From NCBI GenBank assembly GCA_022828595.1, contig JAKGHH010000007.1, positions 32,798,356 through 32,862,355 of the forward strand: 64,000 nucleotides of DNA. The letters run 5' to 3'. Shown piece after piece: positions 1 through 12,831 of the stretch (position 1 is its first letter; the number at the start of each line of letters is the position of its first letter). A program made the position numbers and the translations under genes. The DNA comes from Nelumbo lutea. Lineage: Eukaryota > Streptophyta > Magnoliopsida > Proteales > Nelumbonaceae. The notes below the pieces were generated by a model, which saw nothing but the letters and a program-made list of their open reading frames with translations, was not told the DNA's origin and made no database searches.

Positions 1-866
1 AATCTAACCTCACACCTTTGTATTTTTAAACACTGTGTGAGACATTACACTTTGTTGAGCCATATACTAATAAGTGATACTTTGTCTTAGAAGTTAGAAG
101 TATTCATACAAAGGTTATTTTTGTAACAGTTATTCAAAAAATAAGGTATATGGTTTTACTATGTTTTATTTTCTTTGGAGACCCTTCAAAACAGGATATT
201 TTGAAGTGGCCATACCTAACAACAATGAAAAATGTTCCACATGCTCCAGGGACCAAGCCAGGGAGAATGAGGGGATTAGGGTCAACCATTAAACGGTTCC
301 ACCAAGGAAGTCAGCATCAGCCAAATTTTAACCACTCCAACAAAAAGAGGTTAAATATCTATTCACTGGGAGTTATTAAAATCACCAACTTCAAAAAGAG
401 AAATCATGATAGATCAACTCCATCATCAACATTATAATGCTGATTAAAGACACAGATAGGTGAGGTCAATTTTTGCACACTCCCCAAAGCAACTCATAGC
501 AAATTAGCTCACAAATAAGGTTATTGTTAGGATAAATAGGATATTTTTGATCTCCAATTGTCAATCAGTTTCCTTTTTAGACCGTAAAACTTAACTTTAG
601 CCAGTTGTGTTGGATTAATTGTTTTCTGGTTTGGCTAATATATCACATAGATTCACCAAAAAAAAAGGTTCATGTAATAAATCAGATGATTCAATCATAT
701 GTTCTGGAAGACATCTCCTAGATAAGACAAGCTCAATGACAAAGCCAAGTCATCCAACTGCAATGTGCTACCACAATCTTCAAATTCTGTCATTTTTAAC
801 CAACTACTCTATACGGCATAGACCTCATCAAATAAAAGTAAAAAGGTACTGAGCAAATTGTTATGT
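1..866. other. No exon recognised; probable SKIP35 intron
   Basis: I see no exon, RNA gene or recognisable repeat here. The downstream neighbour is exon 2 of a minus-strand gene whose donor site faces this stretch, so it most likely belongs to the following intron. The next exon must lie to the left of the window, because no minus-strand frame here continues the ankyrin-type protein. Confidence 0.5.
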
Positions 867-876
867 ACCCCCAAGT

Positions 877-1331
877 AGGGGTGGCAACGAGCCGAGCTTT
901 TCACGAGCTGCTCAAGCTCAGCTCGTGAAAAGCTGGGCTCAGCTCGGTTTCAGCCAAGCTCGATTAATAGATGAGCCGAGCTCGATCCTACTAGAGCTCG
1001 GCTCGTGAGGCTCACGAGTTGGCTCAAATATATATAATATAATATATATATATATATAATAAAATTATAGAAAATAATATATACAATAAAAATATTATAA
1101 TTCTTAATTTTTAAATATAAAATAAAATTTTTATATATAATTTTTATAATAAAATATTTATAAATATATATAATAAATATTTTTTATAAAATATAAAATG
1201 AGCCAAGCCGAGCTGAGATCGAGCTTATGAACTTTTGACTCGAGCCGAGCTCGAGCTCAAGGTTCTGGCTCGAACTGAGCTCAAGCTCGAGCCTGGTACT
1301 ATTCGGCTTGGCTCAGCTCGAATCCACCCCT
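877..1331. mobile_element. MITE with AGGGGTGG termini, GAGCTCG-rich ends
   Basis: The element starts AGGGGTGGCAACGAGCCGAG and ends with the imperfect inverted match CTCGAATCCACCCCT. Both ends are packed with GAGCTCG/CGAGCT words and the core is nearly pure A/T. The flanks ACCCCCAAGT (867-876) and ATCCCCAAGA (1332-1341) match at 8 of 10 positions, which fits an aged 9-10-bp target duplication. That size is typical of Mutator-like elements. There is no coding capacity. Four other elements in the window have the same terminal signature. It lies in the probable second intron of the SKIP35-like gene. Confidence 0.6.
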
Positions 1332-1402
1332 ATCCCCAAGATACTAAAAGGTAGATAATTAAAGAACTAGATACTGTCCCATAATTCAAACAGTTAGATT
1401 AC

Positions 1403-3548
1403 CTGCAATAGGATGCGGACAAGCTCTGTGCTCCCAAAACGTGATGCTTCAAGAAAACACTGGTTGACATTGTCTGCACCACCTTCTACCAACATTCCCA
1501 GCAACCCCTGAATTGCAGTAGAAGAAATACCAGATGCCCAACCAGGGTCAAATGAACTAGAGAAGAGAGTGAGGGGAAAGCATGCCGCATCAAAAGCCTC
1601 TGTGAAATCCTTTCCTGTAAGCTGGTCACCAGCAAGATCTAGAAATGTTCTGAATGCTGACAACTGGAGTTGGATCTCAACAGCTGAACTTTGATTTACT
1701 TTATCCCTGTTTCCCTGACAACGGGAGTAGAAGCCTATACATTTTAGAGCCCATTCTGTAAATTTTTGGACCTTAGCTCCAGCTTCTGCCTTCAAAACCT
1801 CATCTCCATGGCATTCCTGGAGGCGTTCCTGCAACCTGATAAAGAAGAAAAGAGAAAACATGTTGGTTCATCTACCCAGTGAATTTTGAAAATACACGTA
1901 CCAATTGGAGCAAAGAAACTGATTGCAGACTTATATTGGTAGTATAACATTGCAAACTATAGAACAAAGTTCAGTATTTAAACTTTAAAGTAATTCATTA
2001 AGGTTGTTCTGGGATTTTGAGATGGAAAGGAAACAAAACAAACTCGTTACAAAATCAGGAAATTTTAAATGACTAAACCTCCTACCCCCTTCGGATAGAT
2101 TCCAAAATCTTTTAAAATGGAGGAAATACAACTTGAGTCGAGGTCCACTACTTTCTGATCTAGTGGAATTTACTGTTTGAGCCAAATTACAAAATCCTAA
2201 AAGTAATGGATTTCACATTTCCTTTTCAGTCCAGCATTTTTGTTTCTATCACAATCCAAAATCAACCTGACAACATAATATTAAAGATCAACCCTGCACC
2301 AACAGCAAACATAAATAAAAATGACATTTGAAGCCAAGATTTGATGCAACAGCAAAATAAGAAACCTCTCCCTTAGGCTGTGTTTGGTTTGAAGGAAAAA
2401 GTAGGGAAAGGAAGGGAAAGGTTGGGAAGCCTTTACAAACCTTGTATAGGTTTTCTCATTTTTCCCCTCCTTTCCCCACCTTTTCCTTCAAACCAAGCAT
2501 AGTCTTAAGGAAATTCTTTTCATAGGAAGACCTGATTTATGGTTTTGTCTTCAACAGGTTTTACATTACAGTGGTGGTTTCCACCCCCCCCCCACCCCCC
2601 GGGGTAAAATTATGCTGGAGGAAATATAGTGACAGAAAAAGTTGAAAAAGAAAATTCTCAGTATGGAAGTATGGAGAAAGGTGGGCTTTGAAACTATTGG
2701 AACTACTATTTTGACTTGATAAGTGATGGTTCAGGAGATGCCAATCCTATTAATGAAAACTTTGAAGTGTAAGAAAGGTGCCATTTCCTTTTAAATAAAA
2801 TTTTACCTTTACAAATCAACTCAAACAAGTCAAATGATGTGACATTAGAATCAGACTTTGGTAGACGAGATATTTTATTGGTTGGAAAGTGAAAAAAAGA
2901 AATTTACCTTTGGGCCATGATAGTTACTGTATCTGCTAAACTCATTGTCCGGCTCTGACAGGCAGAAACACAGGAAGCAAGAAATGAAGTCCTCAGAGCT
3001 GCCCTTGTAAAGTCATAAGCACCATTGGCAATGATCTTCTTGATCAAACCTGTTATACCATGTAGCTCTTGTTGCGTGCTCAAGAACCAGATGGAATCCA
3101 AAGATATGCACAAGGCATCATTGAGAGTTTGAGGGTCTGCCAACAGAATCAGACTTTCTGCAATCTCCCAATCATGAGAGCTCACTGCACTCTGAAACAT
3201 CCGGCCCAATTCAATCCTGTCTTGTCTACTAAGCTTCTTGTCATGCCCATTTTTCTCCTTCTTGCAGAGATCAAAATCTGCTGCAGACATCCTTGACTTG
3301 GGTTTCTTAGCACTGCAGCTACAACCACCAGATGTTCTCAAATCCTTACCCATCAGTGGTGCCTCCCTTGAGAAAACAACATTACTTCCTTTGTCTTTTC
3401 CGCATGAGAACAACTCGCCATCATCTCCGGGAGTTCCAACCCCATTATCATCGGTTTCCATTTCTGCACATTGCAGATCTTTAGGATTGGTTTCGTTTAC
3501 CAAATGCAAAACCCCAGTACGTCCCACAGGAATGCTCTCTTCTTCCAT
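1403..3548 (-). CDS. SKIP35: Ankyrin-repeat protein SKIP35-like, exons 1 and 2 (gene incomplete)
   Basis: Two exons on the minus strand encode the first 358 residues. Exon 1 is 3548-2908 (ATG at 3548-3546) and ends CAA-AG before donor GTAAAT. Exon 2 is 1835-1403, preceded by acceptor TTATCAG and ending CAG before donor GTAATC. The phase-2 junction restores AGG (Arg) and gives the run MAQRLQERLQEC. Residues about 1-70 are acidic and low-complexity. The conserved block begins near ELGRMFQSAVSSHDWEIAES and includes ADPQTLNDALC, FTRAALRTSFLASCVSACQS, TEWALKCIGF, FTEAFDAACFPLTLFS and GGADNVNQCFLEASRFGSTE, where ankyrin-like helices begin. I recognise these as the plant SKIP35 family, described as a partner of the SCF component SKP1. 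Family members are about 600 residues long, so the C-terminal ankyrin part lies beyond position 1. No stop or frameshift is seen. The function in ubiquitin ligase complexes is known of the family and is not shown here. Confidence 0.75.
2376..2504. mobile_element. Tourist-like MITE (129 bp) in SKIP35 intron 1
   Basis: The ends are GGCTGTGTTTGGTTTGAAGG and, read inverted from the right, GACTATGCTTGGTTTGAAGG, so nearly the whole element folds into a hairpin. Both sides are flanked by TTA (2373-2375 and 2505-2507). A TTA target duplication with GGCTGTGTTTGG-type ends is the usual signature of PIF/Harbinger (Tourist) MITEs. It lies inside the 1072-bp intron between the two SKIP35 exons, away from the splice sites. 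Confidence 0.75.
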
Positions 3549-4500
3549 TCTCCCCCACCAATGACGATTACCCCAAAATCAATATTTTAGAACCCAGCAA
3601 AGTAGCCCAACTGCTTAACTTCTGCAAATCGAACAAGGATACTTCTTCATGGGCCGGCAATTACACCATTCCCCTTGAACGAAAGGATAAAAAATTTCCT
3701 CCTTTTGATTCTCAATTATCTGTAGAACGAAATTCCTAATGCAGAGAAGAAAGTCCCAACCTTCGGCTAATCTACCGCCACTTAGACACGATTAGTGAAC
3801 AAGGAAAGTAGCAGAAACCCAGATTCTTCTAGCACAAAAGAAGACCATAGATGAACTCGACGGTTCAAACTCAACTCCACAATATGGGGAAAAAGAGGAA
3901 GATTCAATCCTTGTATGCGCAAAACTCAATTCCCCTCTCCCCTCTGATGATTCAGCTCTCTAAAACAACCAACCAGAACCCATAAGAAATAACAGTAATT
4001 CCCCTCTTTTACCAGTCCGAGAAACCCGACTCCACGATACCCAGCCACCGCCAAAAAACGAGAGAAACAAAAGATAAACCCCTACGCCGTCGGTTTCAAT
4101 AGTTAAAGCCCTAAAACCTCACCATGATCAAATCCACAGAAATGCCCTGAAAAATCAGAGATCCAATATCACCCAAATCAAACTCAAGCAATTCCATTTA
4201 AGCAGATACAGAACTCATAAAAGACAACTGAAAAAAAAAATAATAATAATAATAAAGAAGCAGATGCAGATTTTACTTCAAAGAAAGAAGCAAAACCAAT
4301 AAAAAATAGAAAATATGAAAAAAGATGCAGTAAATTGGCACAAAAAGAGAGAAAACAACAGACCTGGTTCAACGAGAAAGGGAGGAAAGGGCTAGTAGTC
4401 TGGACTCTGAACCCCCAGAATTGAGGTTGAAAAGGGTATCTTTTTTTATATCAGGAGAGGGAGAGAGAGAGAGACTGAGAGAGTATTGTATTGTATGATT
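3549..4500 (-). promoter_or_regulatory. 5' UTR and promoter region of the SKIP35-like gene
   Basis: Upstream of the ATG on the minus strand there is no competing gene. A TATA-like string (TATAAAAAAAG on the minus strand) sits at about 4442-4453, next to a pyrimidine-rich CTCTCTCT tract (4457-4476). This is a common core-promoter layout in plants. Downstream, CCAG followed by GTCTGTTG near 4365 could be the donor of a 5' UTR intron, with acceptors possible around 3615-3630 (TTTGCAG). These are sequence impressions only; no transcript evidence is available. Confidence 0.4.
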
Positions 4501-4859
4501 GAAAATTTACAAAACAAAATAAAAATATATAGAGAGAGAAGGGTCGAAAATTTTAGAAATAAAGAAAATGAAAATGAGTCACCGGCAGACTACAGTCCAC
4601 CACACAAAAATGCCTTCACCTTTAATGGGTCCCACCCTAAGTCTTGCGGACCCACCGCAATGATTATACACCATCCTCCCCTTGCTTTCTCTGCGACTCC
4701 TCCGTTTTCCCAACCCAGTCCCATACTCCCACCGCCTGCATTTCGTTTGGTTTTTCTGGGCTTCGACTGCAATTGAAAAACTGACGCATCGAAGGTTTGT
4801 CGGATAAAATTGCAATCCACCGACCACCGTCATTCACTGAAAGTCTCTTAAATTCCAAA

Positions 4860-5940
4860 ACCCCCCCTTGAATTATGAGAGTGTATCATTTTGCTACCTC
4901 AAATTTTGTCCATTCCAAAGCCTTTTAGATTTCAACAACCTCTTGAATAGCATACTAAGGCAACTTTTTGCCTTTATTATCAATAAAAATTTATAATTTT
5001 ATATATTAACTAAAATAAAATATCCTTTTTGGAAAAATATCAAAAAGGCAATGGTGTTCGTCTTCCTCCTTTGCCTCTGTATTCATTCGAATGAATCACA
5101 AGATTCCGACAAGTAATACCCAAAAATGCTCTTCGTGTCCCATAAATTAAACCGGCGGCCGTGTCCAAGTGTCCATCTCCAAAGACTCACAGAACCTCCG
5201 GAGGTGCTGTGACATAAGATTCTGGCCATTCCTTATGAATCCACTGCTTGCCAGAGGACTGTGGATTCGTAGTCTGCAATGCTTGGCGGAGGATCATAGG
5301 ATCCCAACCATTCCTTATGAATCCATTGTCCTTTCATTCCTCTCTCTCTTTTCTTGTCCGCCCATGTTGGTGTGCAAAACGGGACACGAACGAAGGGCTC
5401 ATCCCCACCCAATGCCGTCACGACGTTCCGCCAAAGCCTCACCGGCTTTTTCTTACGGGTACAGCCCAAGCCTCGCCGGCGTTCCGTCACGGCGTTCTCA
5501 CGAGTGAAGGGCTCAATCTTTCTGAAACTACTTCCGATACTAAACCTAGAAGACCCTTGATTGTCTTGCTCTGTGCAGACGAAGAGTTCGACTCCTCCTC
5601 CACGTCACAACGGAGACGCCCCACCGCTAGTTTGCTTTCTGGGATGTGAAGAGAATTTTCGATTATTACTTGACCGTAATCTTACTATCCATTCGCAATA
5701 ATACAGACAAGCGGAGGAAGACAAGCAACCGCTGCCATTTCTTGATATTTTTCGAAAAAAGCTATTCTATTTTGATTAATATATAAAAATATTAATTTTT
5801 ATTGATATTAAGGGCAAAAAGTTACCTTTATCTGCTAGAAGCCCTTATTTTAAAGTTACTTTAATTTGAAAAACCCCTTGAGTTGTGGAAATGTTTCACT
5901 TTACCATCTGAACTATGAAAAGTTTCAAATGTCCTTATAG
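4860..5940. repeat. Composite repeat: direct and inverted repeats around a GC-rich core
   Basis: A motif starting CCCCTTGAATTATG at about 4865-4925 recurs in the same orientation at about 5873-5940. Inside it, an A/T-rich block at about 4953-5035 (AAGGCAACTTTTTGCC, then ATCAATAAAAATT) recurs inverted at about 5755-5835. The enclosed 5090-5660 segment is much more GC-rich than its surroundings. It contains the 19-base string CATTCCTTATGAATCCAYTG twice (about 5227 and 5310) and several overlapping frames with no family I recognise. This arrangement could be a transposon carrying a captured gene fragment, but I see no clean target duplication. Confidence 0.4.
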
Positions 5941-7494
5941 ATTTTACAGTTCATTCGTTTTTGAGATTTTGGGAATGGGAATTTGGTTAATTAGGTTTTG
6001 GTTCCCATTGACCAAAATATCTATGTTCTTTTTTTGGATTTATGGACAATTTATTTCCCTTATGTATCACTTATCCACTTATCCATCTTCCATGTAGGTA
6101 ACTTTTCCACCTAGGTGAAAGTTGTCAACACTTTAATAAGGGCTTTTAATGGCTACATTTTCTTATTTGCCTAGGAAATAAAAGAATGTAGGTAAAATCA
6201 TAAGTTTATCTTTCATGGTTACTTTGTGACTTAACAACTACTCTCTCTAGTGTGTGAAAATGCTCTATAGCTCTTGCTTGCGTTCTACACAAACAAGAAA
6301 AATGGTAATAGGTAAACCTAAAATATTAGGCTCTATAGCTCTTGTAGGGGCATTTTTTTTACCATTTTAATTCTTTTTTACTCTCTACTTGAACTCAACT
6401 TACCCCTAGGAAAATCAATTTTGTCATGGGTCCCACCTGTTTCTAAAATAATATTAATGGAACCACAATCCCATTGACCAAACACTCCCCCCCCTGCCTT
6501 CAAAATCCTAAAAACCAATGGGGCCTTAGAAATTCCAGTTCTTCTACAAGCAACTATTAATCTAAGCTTAGATGTTCCTTATATCTCCACCATGACATGC
6601 AATGACCACTAAAACTCATGACACTTTAATGCACAACGCTTTTAGAGGAAAAACACAAATTAAGACAAAATTTGAAGATCAAAATGTCTCGGTATGTGAG
6701 GAAGAGGCTGTGGAACTCTAAAACAATATTGTGACAATAAAGAAATTGATGGTCATCCTAAAAAATAAAATTTTCAATGGAAAAACTTTAATAATCAAGG
6801 ACTAGGCCTCATATACTTGGTGTTTTGCACAGCTTATTGCACTTCCAATCACAGGTTGCCACTTCAACATTGGAGACCATCTATGACTCGTATATGTGCA
6901 AATAAACAATCACACAATATTGAGAATGAGAGACTTGTAATCACCATGAGGTGGTTGTTCTATTTGAATTTATATAAAGGAGAGATTTACATATATATGT
7001 CAATTTATAGATTATGGAGAACGTAGAGATTCAAGCATATGATAAGATATACATGAGAAATAATAGGAGACAACAATTGTTGTTATACGTGATCATCAAC
7101 CGATATTCCCTCATGATCATGGGCTTACAAGTCTTACATGGCACTCATGTACATTAAACTTAGACCTTAAATCAACAAACTGCTACCAAGACAAGGGTTT
7201 GATGAACAAATCAGCAAGTTGATTAGCAAGGAGAATGATTGATCAGTCCATGCCAGAATTTTGTAAGCCCCACTGTACAGGGGGGATGAATCCTGACCTT
7301 AAATTGATGCCAAATTTACGAGCAGGATGCGGTTTATAAGGGGGCTACTAATATACTATGGGGAGTTGTCATTCAGATTTCTGCATTGAGTTGCCAACAT
7401 GTTTAGTTGAGCATGGTAAATGGGGTTCAAAATCTGAATACAGTGTTGAAATAGGTATGGGAAGAACATAAAAGTATTGAAAGTTTTAAAAAAG
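5941..7494. other. Intergenic, nothing recognised
   Basis: The sequence is A/T-rich without a convincing coding frame, RNA gene or terminal repeat. The open frames present are short and of random composition. Confidence 0.5.
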
Positions 7495-7985
7495 TGCAGA
7501 TGCATGTATTAGCGTAGGCCAACCTGGTCTAACACGTGTGTGTGTGTGTGTGTGTGTGGTAGGCATGGTAGCTTCTTACCACTAGCCTAAGATAAATACT
7601 AACCTCACATCCTAACAAATAAGCTCTAGGAAAATTTGTTTCCGAAGCAATGTAGGATTTCAGGTCTTGCTTTGAATAGACAAGAGAAATCAAGTGGGAG
7701 AAAACGCAAAACACAAGAAAAAAATCTTTCCCATGTAAGTATATTTCAAGAAAAAAATAAAAATCTTGTAAAAAGAAAAAGCCATTAGAGAGAATAGAAA
7801 TAAAATAAATTTATTGAATATTTCAATTCAATGAAATCTAATTATAACACTTAAAATTATTAACAAAGAATAGAGAAGAAATGGAGCTATGGAGATGGAA
7901 AAAAGAGTTCCGTCTTACTATGCTCTTCTGGCTTTTGGGTGTTTTAGATTTTTACTCTTAGGCAATGGGATTGCCCTTTAATGAG
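7495..7985 (+). repeat. Duplicated segment, copy 1
   Basis: The stretch from GCATGTATTAGCGTAGGCC to GGCAATGGGATTGCC recurs at 11592-13044 in the same orientation with scattered substitutions and small indels. It includes a (TG)n run at about 7537-7558. It has no coding capacity. Copy 1 lacks the 909-bp block present within copy 2. Confidence 0.75.
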
Positions 7986-9290
7986 CACTATGCATCGGAA
8001 AACTAATCCTTTGGATTCATTTGTGTTTTAAGGCCTCCAAATGGGAACTTTTCTATTAAACTTTCCTTTTATAATAAGTCACATATCTTAGCCGTTTCAA
8101 ATTTGTTTAAGTTTGTATTTTTTTGGATAACCTTTTCAATAAAATAAGGTTTTATAAGAAGGTTTAGGTTTTACTAGGGTTTTTACTATTTTTAGTAAAT
8201 TTTACCAAGTTCGGTTGGGGCGATGGTTGTGGGTGCAGACCAGGATAGGATCGTGAATTGAGTTGGAGCTACTATTTACTTGTCTTATTTGTTATTTATT
8301 CATTTACTCATTGGTTCCTTTATTTACCCATGTCTTTCTTTCAACTATGGTTTCAATCAGGTCAACTATGATTCACATCATTAAATAGAATGTAAACATA
8401 TAATTACAAAGAAAGAAGTTAGTTAAACAAACTTCTAAGAACATGTCATTACGAAAGTAAAGAAAGAAACTATCATGAGATTCATAGTTGTCAAGGTGAT
8501 GCCTAGGCGACAAGGCACCTTTTAAGGCTCGCATTGCCTAATCGCCACATAGTTTTTTTACTTTCTATTATATAATTTTTTGATATTATAATTATAAAAT
8601 AGACATTATTAAACTAAAATAATCATTTTGGGTGTTTATGTACTAATTTCTTTTTATTGTTTTCTTATTTAATAGGGTTTAATTAACACAAACATTGCTA
8701 AATGTTGTATTGAACCCTCAAAGACTTCAAAACCTAAACCAATAAGTAAGGAATAACTTAAAATTCTAATCAACACATTTTCTTCTTCCATATATTCTTC
8801 TACTTCTTCTTCTTCTACTACTACTACCAATACTTTTTCTTTTCTCCTTCTCCTATAGCCTCAATTTGGAAGGAGTACAAATACAAATATGTAGAGTGCA
8901 AAACCTTGCATTTTGTATGTATTTGTACTATACATATTTGTATTTATACTCCTTTCAAACTGAGTCATAACAAAAATAAGGGTTCAGCCCCTATATTTTT
9001 TGAATTTTATTTTACTTCTCATGAATATGTTGATTTTCTATACTTTAATATGAACTTTATACTTTTCTTATAAAATTTATGAATAATCATTAAGAAAATA
9101 TGGATATGATCAAGGTTAAAAATATTGCAATGTATCGGTCGATACAAGCCTGAAACAGGATAATACAAGCCGAATCATTTTGGTTCCCCTTGTTCTATTA
9201 ATTTCATTAATATATATTTAATATTGAATCTCTCTCATTAATGCCGTTTATTACTCCTATATTTAAGTCTAACTTCTTCATTAATTAATC
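7986..9290. other. Intergenic between duplicated segments
   Basis: No gene is seen. Around 8495-8555 there is a GCCTAGGCGACAAGGC stretch resembling the degenerate ends of an old transposon, but I could not find its partner end. The rest is A/T-rich. Confidence 0.4.
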
Positions 9291-10037
9291 GAAAATTGTC
9301 TAAAACTCACTATGAGTTTTCAACATTTATCTTAAACTCACCACACCTTTTCAAAATGTATAAAACCCACCATGTCACTAAGTTGACGTTAACAGACTAA
9401 GGAGTGTTAATATAATACCATTTTAACCTTCATAAAAAATATAAAATATATACAAAATAAATTAACAGGTATTAATATATTACCATTTTAATATTTAGAC
9501 ATGAAAAAAAGAAAAGTTCAAAAAATATTTTCAAATATAAAATACATAAAAACATAGAAATTACAAAAAAATATAAAAATTTGTAGAAATTGCAAAAAAA
9601 AATATTTTCAAACTATAGAACTATAGAAATTGAAAAACAAAATTAGAAAATAAAAATTGTAGAGAAACACCAAAAATTATGGAAAAACAAAAAAAATTGC
9701 AAATAAATAACAACAGATATAGGAAAATTTATAGATTGTAGAAAATAGAAAATGTAAAAAGCATAAATTATAAAAAACACTAAAAATGAAAAAAAAAAGA
9801 AAATTGAAAACTAAAAAAGACCATTTTTCCTCTAACTCACCATTCAAGGGTAATTTGGTCATAAAAAATGTTATTTATGCTGACATGGACACCTTTGTTA
9901 AGAAGAATTGACAGTGCACTAATAGAAGGTGAGCTTTGGAAAATAAAAACTTAATGACATGTGAGTTTTACACATTTTGAAAAGTTGTGGTGAGTTTAAA
10001 GAGAAATGTTGAAAACTCATGGTGAGTTTTAAACAAT
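9291..10037. mobile_element. Foldback element with about 90-bp terminal inverted repeats
   Basis: The left arm (about 9294-9383: AATTGTCTAAAACTCAC, TGAGTTTTCAACATTT, CTCACCACACCTTTTC) matches the reverse complement of the right arm (about 9949-10037) over about 90 bases. The core is A-rich and made of degenerate ATAGAAATTG-like words with no coding capacity. No clean target duplication is visible next to the arms. Long arms around a non-coding core suggest a non-autonomous DNA transposon, perhaps Mutator-like, but the superfamily is not resolved. Confidence 0.55.
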
Positions 10038-11591
10038 TACTCTTATATTTAAGGCAAATTTAAATTTAATTTGAATTTTAGCTCCCAATAACAATTCTCT
10101 CATTAATTCTATTAATTAACAACTCTCTCTCTCTCTCTCTCTCATTAATTTCATTTTGTTAGTGTAAAAACTACAAGTATTAACAATAACAAGACTTGAA
10201 CCTTGGTCATTAAATTTTAATGCCCATAATTTTGCCACTAAACCAATCCAATTTGTTTGTTATAATTATATGTGTTTTTAGTTGTAAGCCAATGTTCTCT
10301 CTTCTTAGTGGTGCTTATTAATAAATGCTGAAATTAGTTATTAAAATTTATATACTAATAAATATTTAGATAATTATATTGGTTATTTGAAAATTGATGT
10401 ATATACATTCACATTTTCGTTTTTTTTCACATTTTAGTTTTTCCATCATTTTTCAATGGTTACTAATTATATCTCGATATGCTACATTTTATATAGACAT
10501 TAAATTATGGCTTTTTACATTTAAATGACTTATTCACAATCATATAAAAATTATAAATATTGTTAATAATATTTTTTTATGATTTATTTGAATTTCCTAA
10601 CATGTTTATGCATATCTTGAATTTTTGCTTCTGTCCAAAATGTATCCTGATACGTCTCTTAAAATTGTCTTTCCAATATACCTTGTGTTTGCGATACCCC
10701 CTTTATTGCTTAATCTCACATTGGCACCTTGAAAACTATGATGAGATCAGAGTTATGACAAGCTTCTAACACATGAATGGTTATTTGTGACACTTGTGAT
10801 TAAAAGGTGAAATGCGCTACATCTATATTCTCTTTTACTGGGGTTATGTGTACAAAACAGTGAAAGGAATGAAGAAACTAAATAAATGTTTTAAAGAGGC
10901 CACCTAATTGATGTGTTATTAAGCAACAACAATTGGAATCAATAGGTGTCAAGCAACTTAAGTAAAAGAAAAAAAACTTGCCTTGATAAATTAATGAGAT
11001 AAGAGCCAAAAATTTGTAAGAGTTAATGGATCGAACACTTTGTCAACAAATGTTTGATAGTAAAAGAAATAGTAGAATTGGAAAGAAAATCTATAAATCT
11101 ATTGAACTCATATGTTGTGATCATGATTCCAACCAGATATAAACAAAGAAAGGGAAGAATACTAATCTAAAATTTTATAATTGCAACATGTACCAAGCAA
11201 GAATACCAAATAGGCCTCATATGCTATCAAGGAAATTGGTTGTCTACATATGTGTAAATCTAAACGAAGTATAAAGAAATTGTCTTACCTATGAATTGCC
11301 ATGTGAACCAAATTTTTTTTTTTCTGCCAAGTCTGAAATTTAACGCTAGAATTTTCTATACCACGAAAACTTTATCCTATTCAATATCTAAAATTTTGTA
11401 ATTTCCATGATTGTATTCAATTGTACCAAAACCTGAATTCTTTAAGCCACTTCATAGATTAGAGCATAACTAGAGATTCTTAATGTAAGGCAATGGGGAT
11501 GGTGGTCTATACCTTGAAAGTCTGGTTAGTAAGTGGCTCAAAATGGCAAGGGGTGAAGGAGAAAGAAGAGTTGTCCAATCTGGCTAAAAAT
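10038..11591. other. Intergenic, nothing recognised
   Basis: A/T-rich sequence with a short (CT)n run near 10121-10142. No coding frame, RNA gene or terminal repeat could be supported. Confidence 0.5.
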
Positions 11592-12115
11592 GTTAAGGGC
11601 ACATGCATGTATTAGCATAGGCCAACCTAGCCTAGCATGTGTGTGTGTGGTAGGCATGGTAGCTTCTTACCACTAGCCTAAGATAAATACTAACCTCAAA
11701 TCCTAAGAAATAAGCTTTAGGAAAATTTGTTTCCCAAGCAATGTGGGATTTCAAGTCTTGCTTTGAATAGACAAGAGAAACCAAGTGGGAGACAGAGGAA
11801 AACAAAATAAGCTTTTTCAAGAAAGACAAAACACAAAACACAGAAAACGATCTTTCTCTTGTAAGTATATTTTGAGAAAAAAATAAAAAAAACTTGTAAA
11901 AAGAAAAAGGCCACTTTATAATAATTAGAGAGAATACAAAACAAATAAAATAAAATTTATTGAATATTTAAATTCAATAAAATCTAATTAAAACACTTAA
12001 AATTATTAACAAAGAATAGAGAAGAAATGGAGCTATGGAGATGAGAGAAAAAAGAGTTTAAAAGTAATAAAAATGAGAACAATAATTGTGCATATATGAT
12101 GGAATGGGTTTTTGA

Positions 12116-12401
12116 CATGGTTTTTCAAAACCAAACTGGACCAGACGGTCGGACCGAAAAAACCAAGAATTGGTCAGGTGACCTGTTCCATTTTTCCCCA
12201 AAACTGGGATTTCTCAAAAAATCGTTGATTTTGGTCAGCAAATCGCCGACCTAGGCGGTTAACCATTCAAACGGTTTTGCCTGTTTTTTTTTTTTTAATT
12301 TTTTTTGTTAGAATGGACCGACCGTTTGAATGGTCGGACCATTCAACCTGATAACCAAACCCCTGACCGGTTCGGTCTTCGGGTCGGTTTTAAAAACCAT
12401 G
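12116..12401. mobile_element. hAT-like MITE, 286 bp, 8-bp target duplication
   Basis: The element begins CATGGTTTTTCAAAACC and ends GGTTTTAAAAACCATG, an imperfect terminal inverted repeat. It is flanked on both sides by the identical 8-mer GTTTTTGA (12108-12115 and 12402-12409). The interior is rich in ACCGACC/GGTCGG words. An 8-bp duplication is the hAT hallmark. A related element of 288 bp lies at 55043-55330. Confidence 0.75.
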
Positions 12402-12433
12402 GTTTTTGAAGTGCATGCATCTGACAAGTGGAT

Positions 12434-12831
12434 AGGGGTGAGCATTCGATTTATTCGGTTAAAAACTGAACCGAACGAACCAAAATTTTTTATTTAGTTT
12501 TCAGTTAAAACCGAATTTTAATAATATATACTCTATTATAATATTATAACACATATTATATATTATATATTATAAAATATTTATTATGAAATCAAATTTT
12601 AGTATATTATATGTTAATATATAAACATATAATATATTATATATTATATGTTAGATATTAGATATTATATATTACATATAATAATAAAAAGTATAGTTAA
12701 TTCGGATAACCAAAATTCGAATTCTAAAAACCGAAACAAAAAATCAAATTAGCCAAAAATCGATAAAACTAAACCAAAAAAACCAAAATTGAAATTTTTG
12801 GTTCGGTTTTAACCGAATAGTGCTCACCCCT
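12434..12831. mobile_element. MITE with AGGGGTG termini, 10-bp target duplication
   Basis: The element starts AGGGGTGAGCATTCG and ends with the inverted CGAATAGTGCTCACCCCT. The flanks are an identical 10-mer, ACAAGTGGAT, at 12424-12433 and 12832-12841. The subterminal regions are rich in AACCGAA/TTCGGTT and the core is A/T only. It is non-coding. The 9-10-bp duplication favours a Mutator-like origin. It lies 32 bp from the hAT-like MITE. Confidence 0.8.

Noticed and set aside
5169..5649. Overlapping frames of 68-133 residues on both strands
   Set aside because: They reflect GC-rich composition. No domain, start context or family resemblance supports any one of them.
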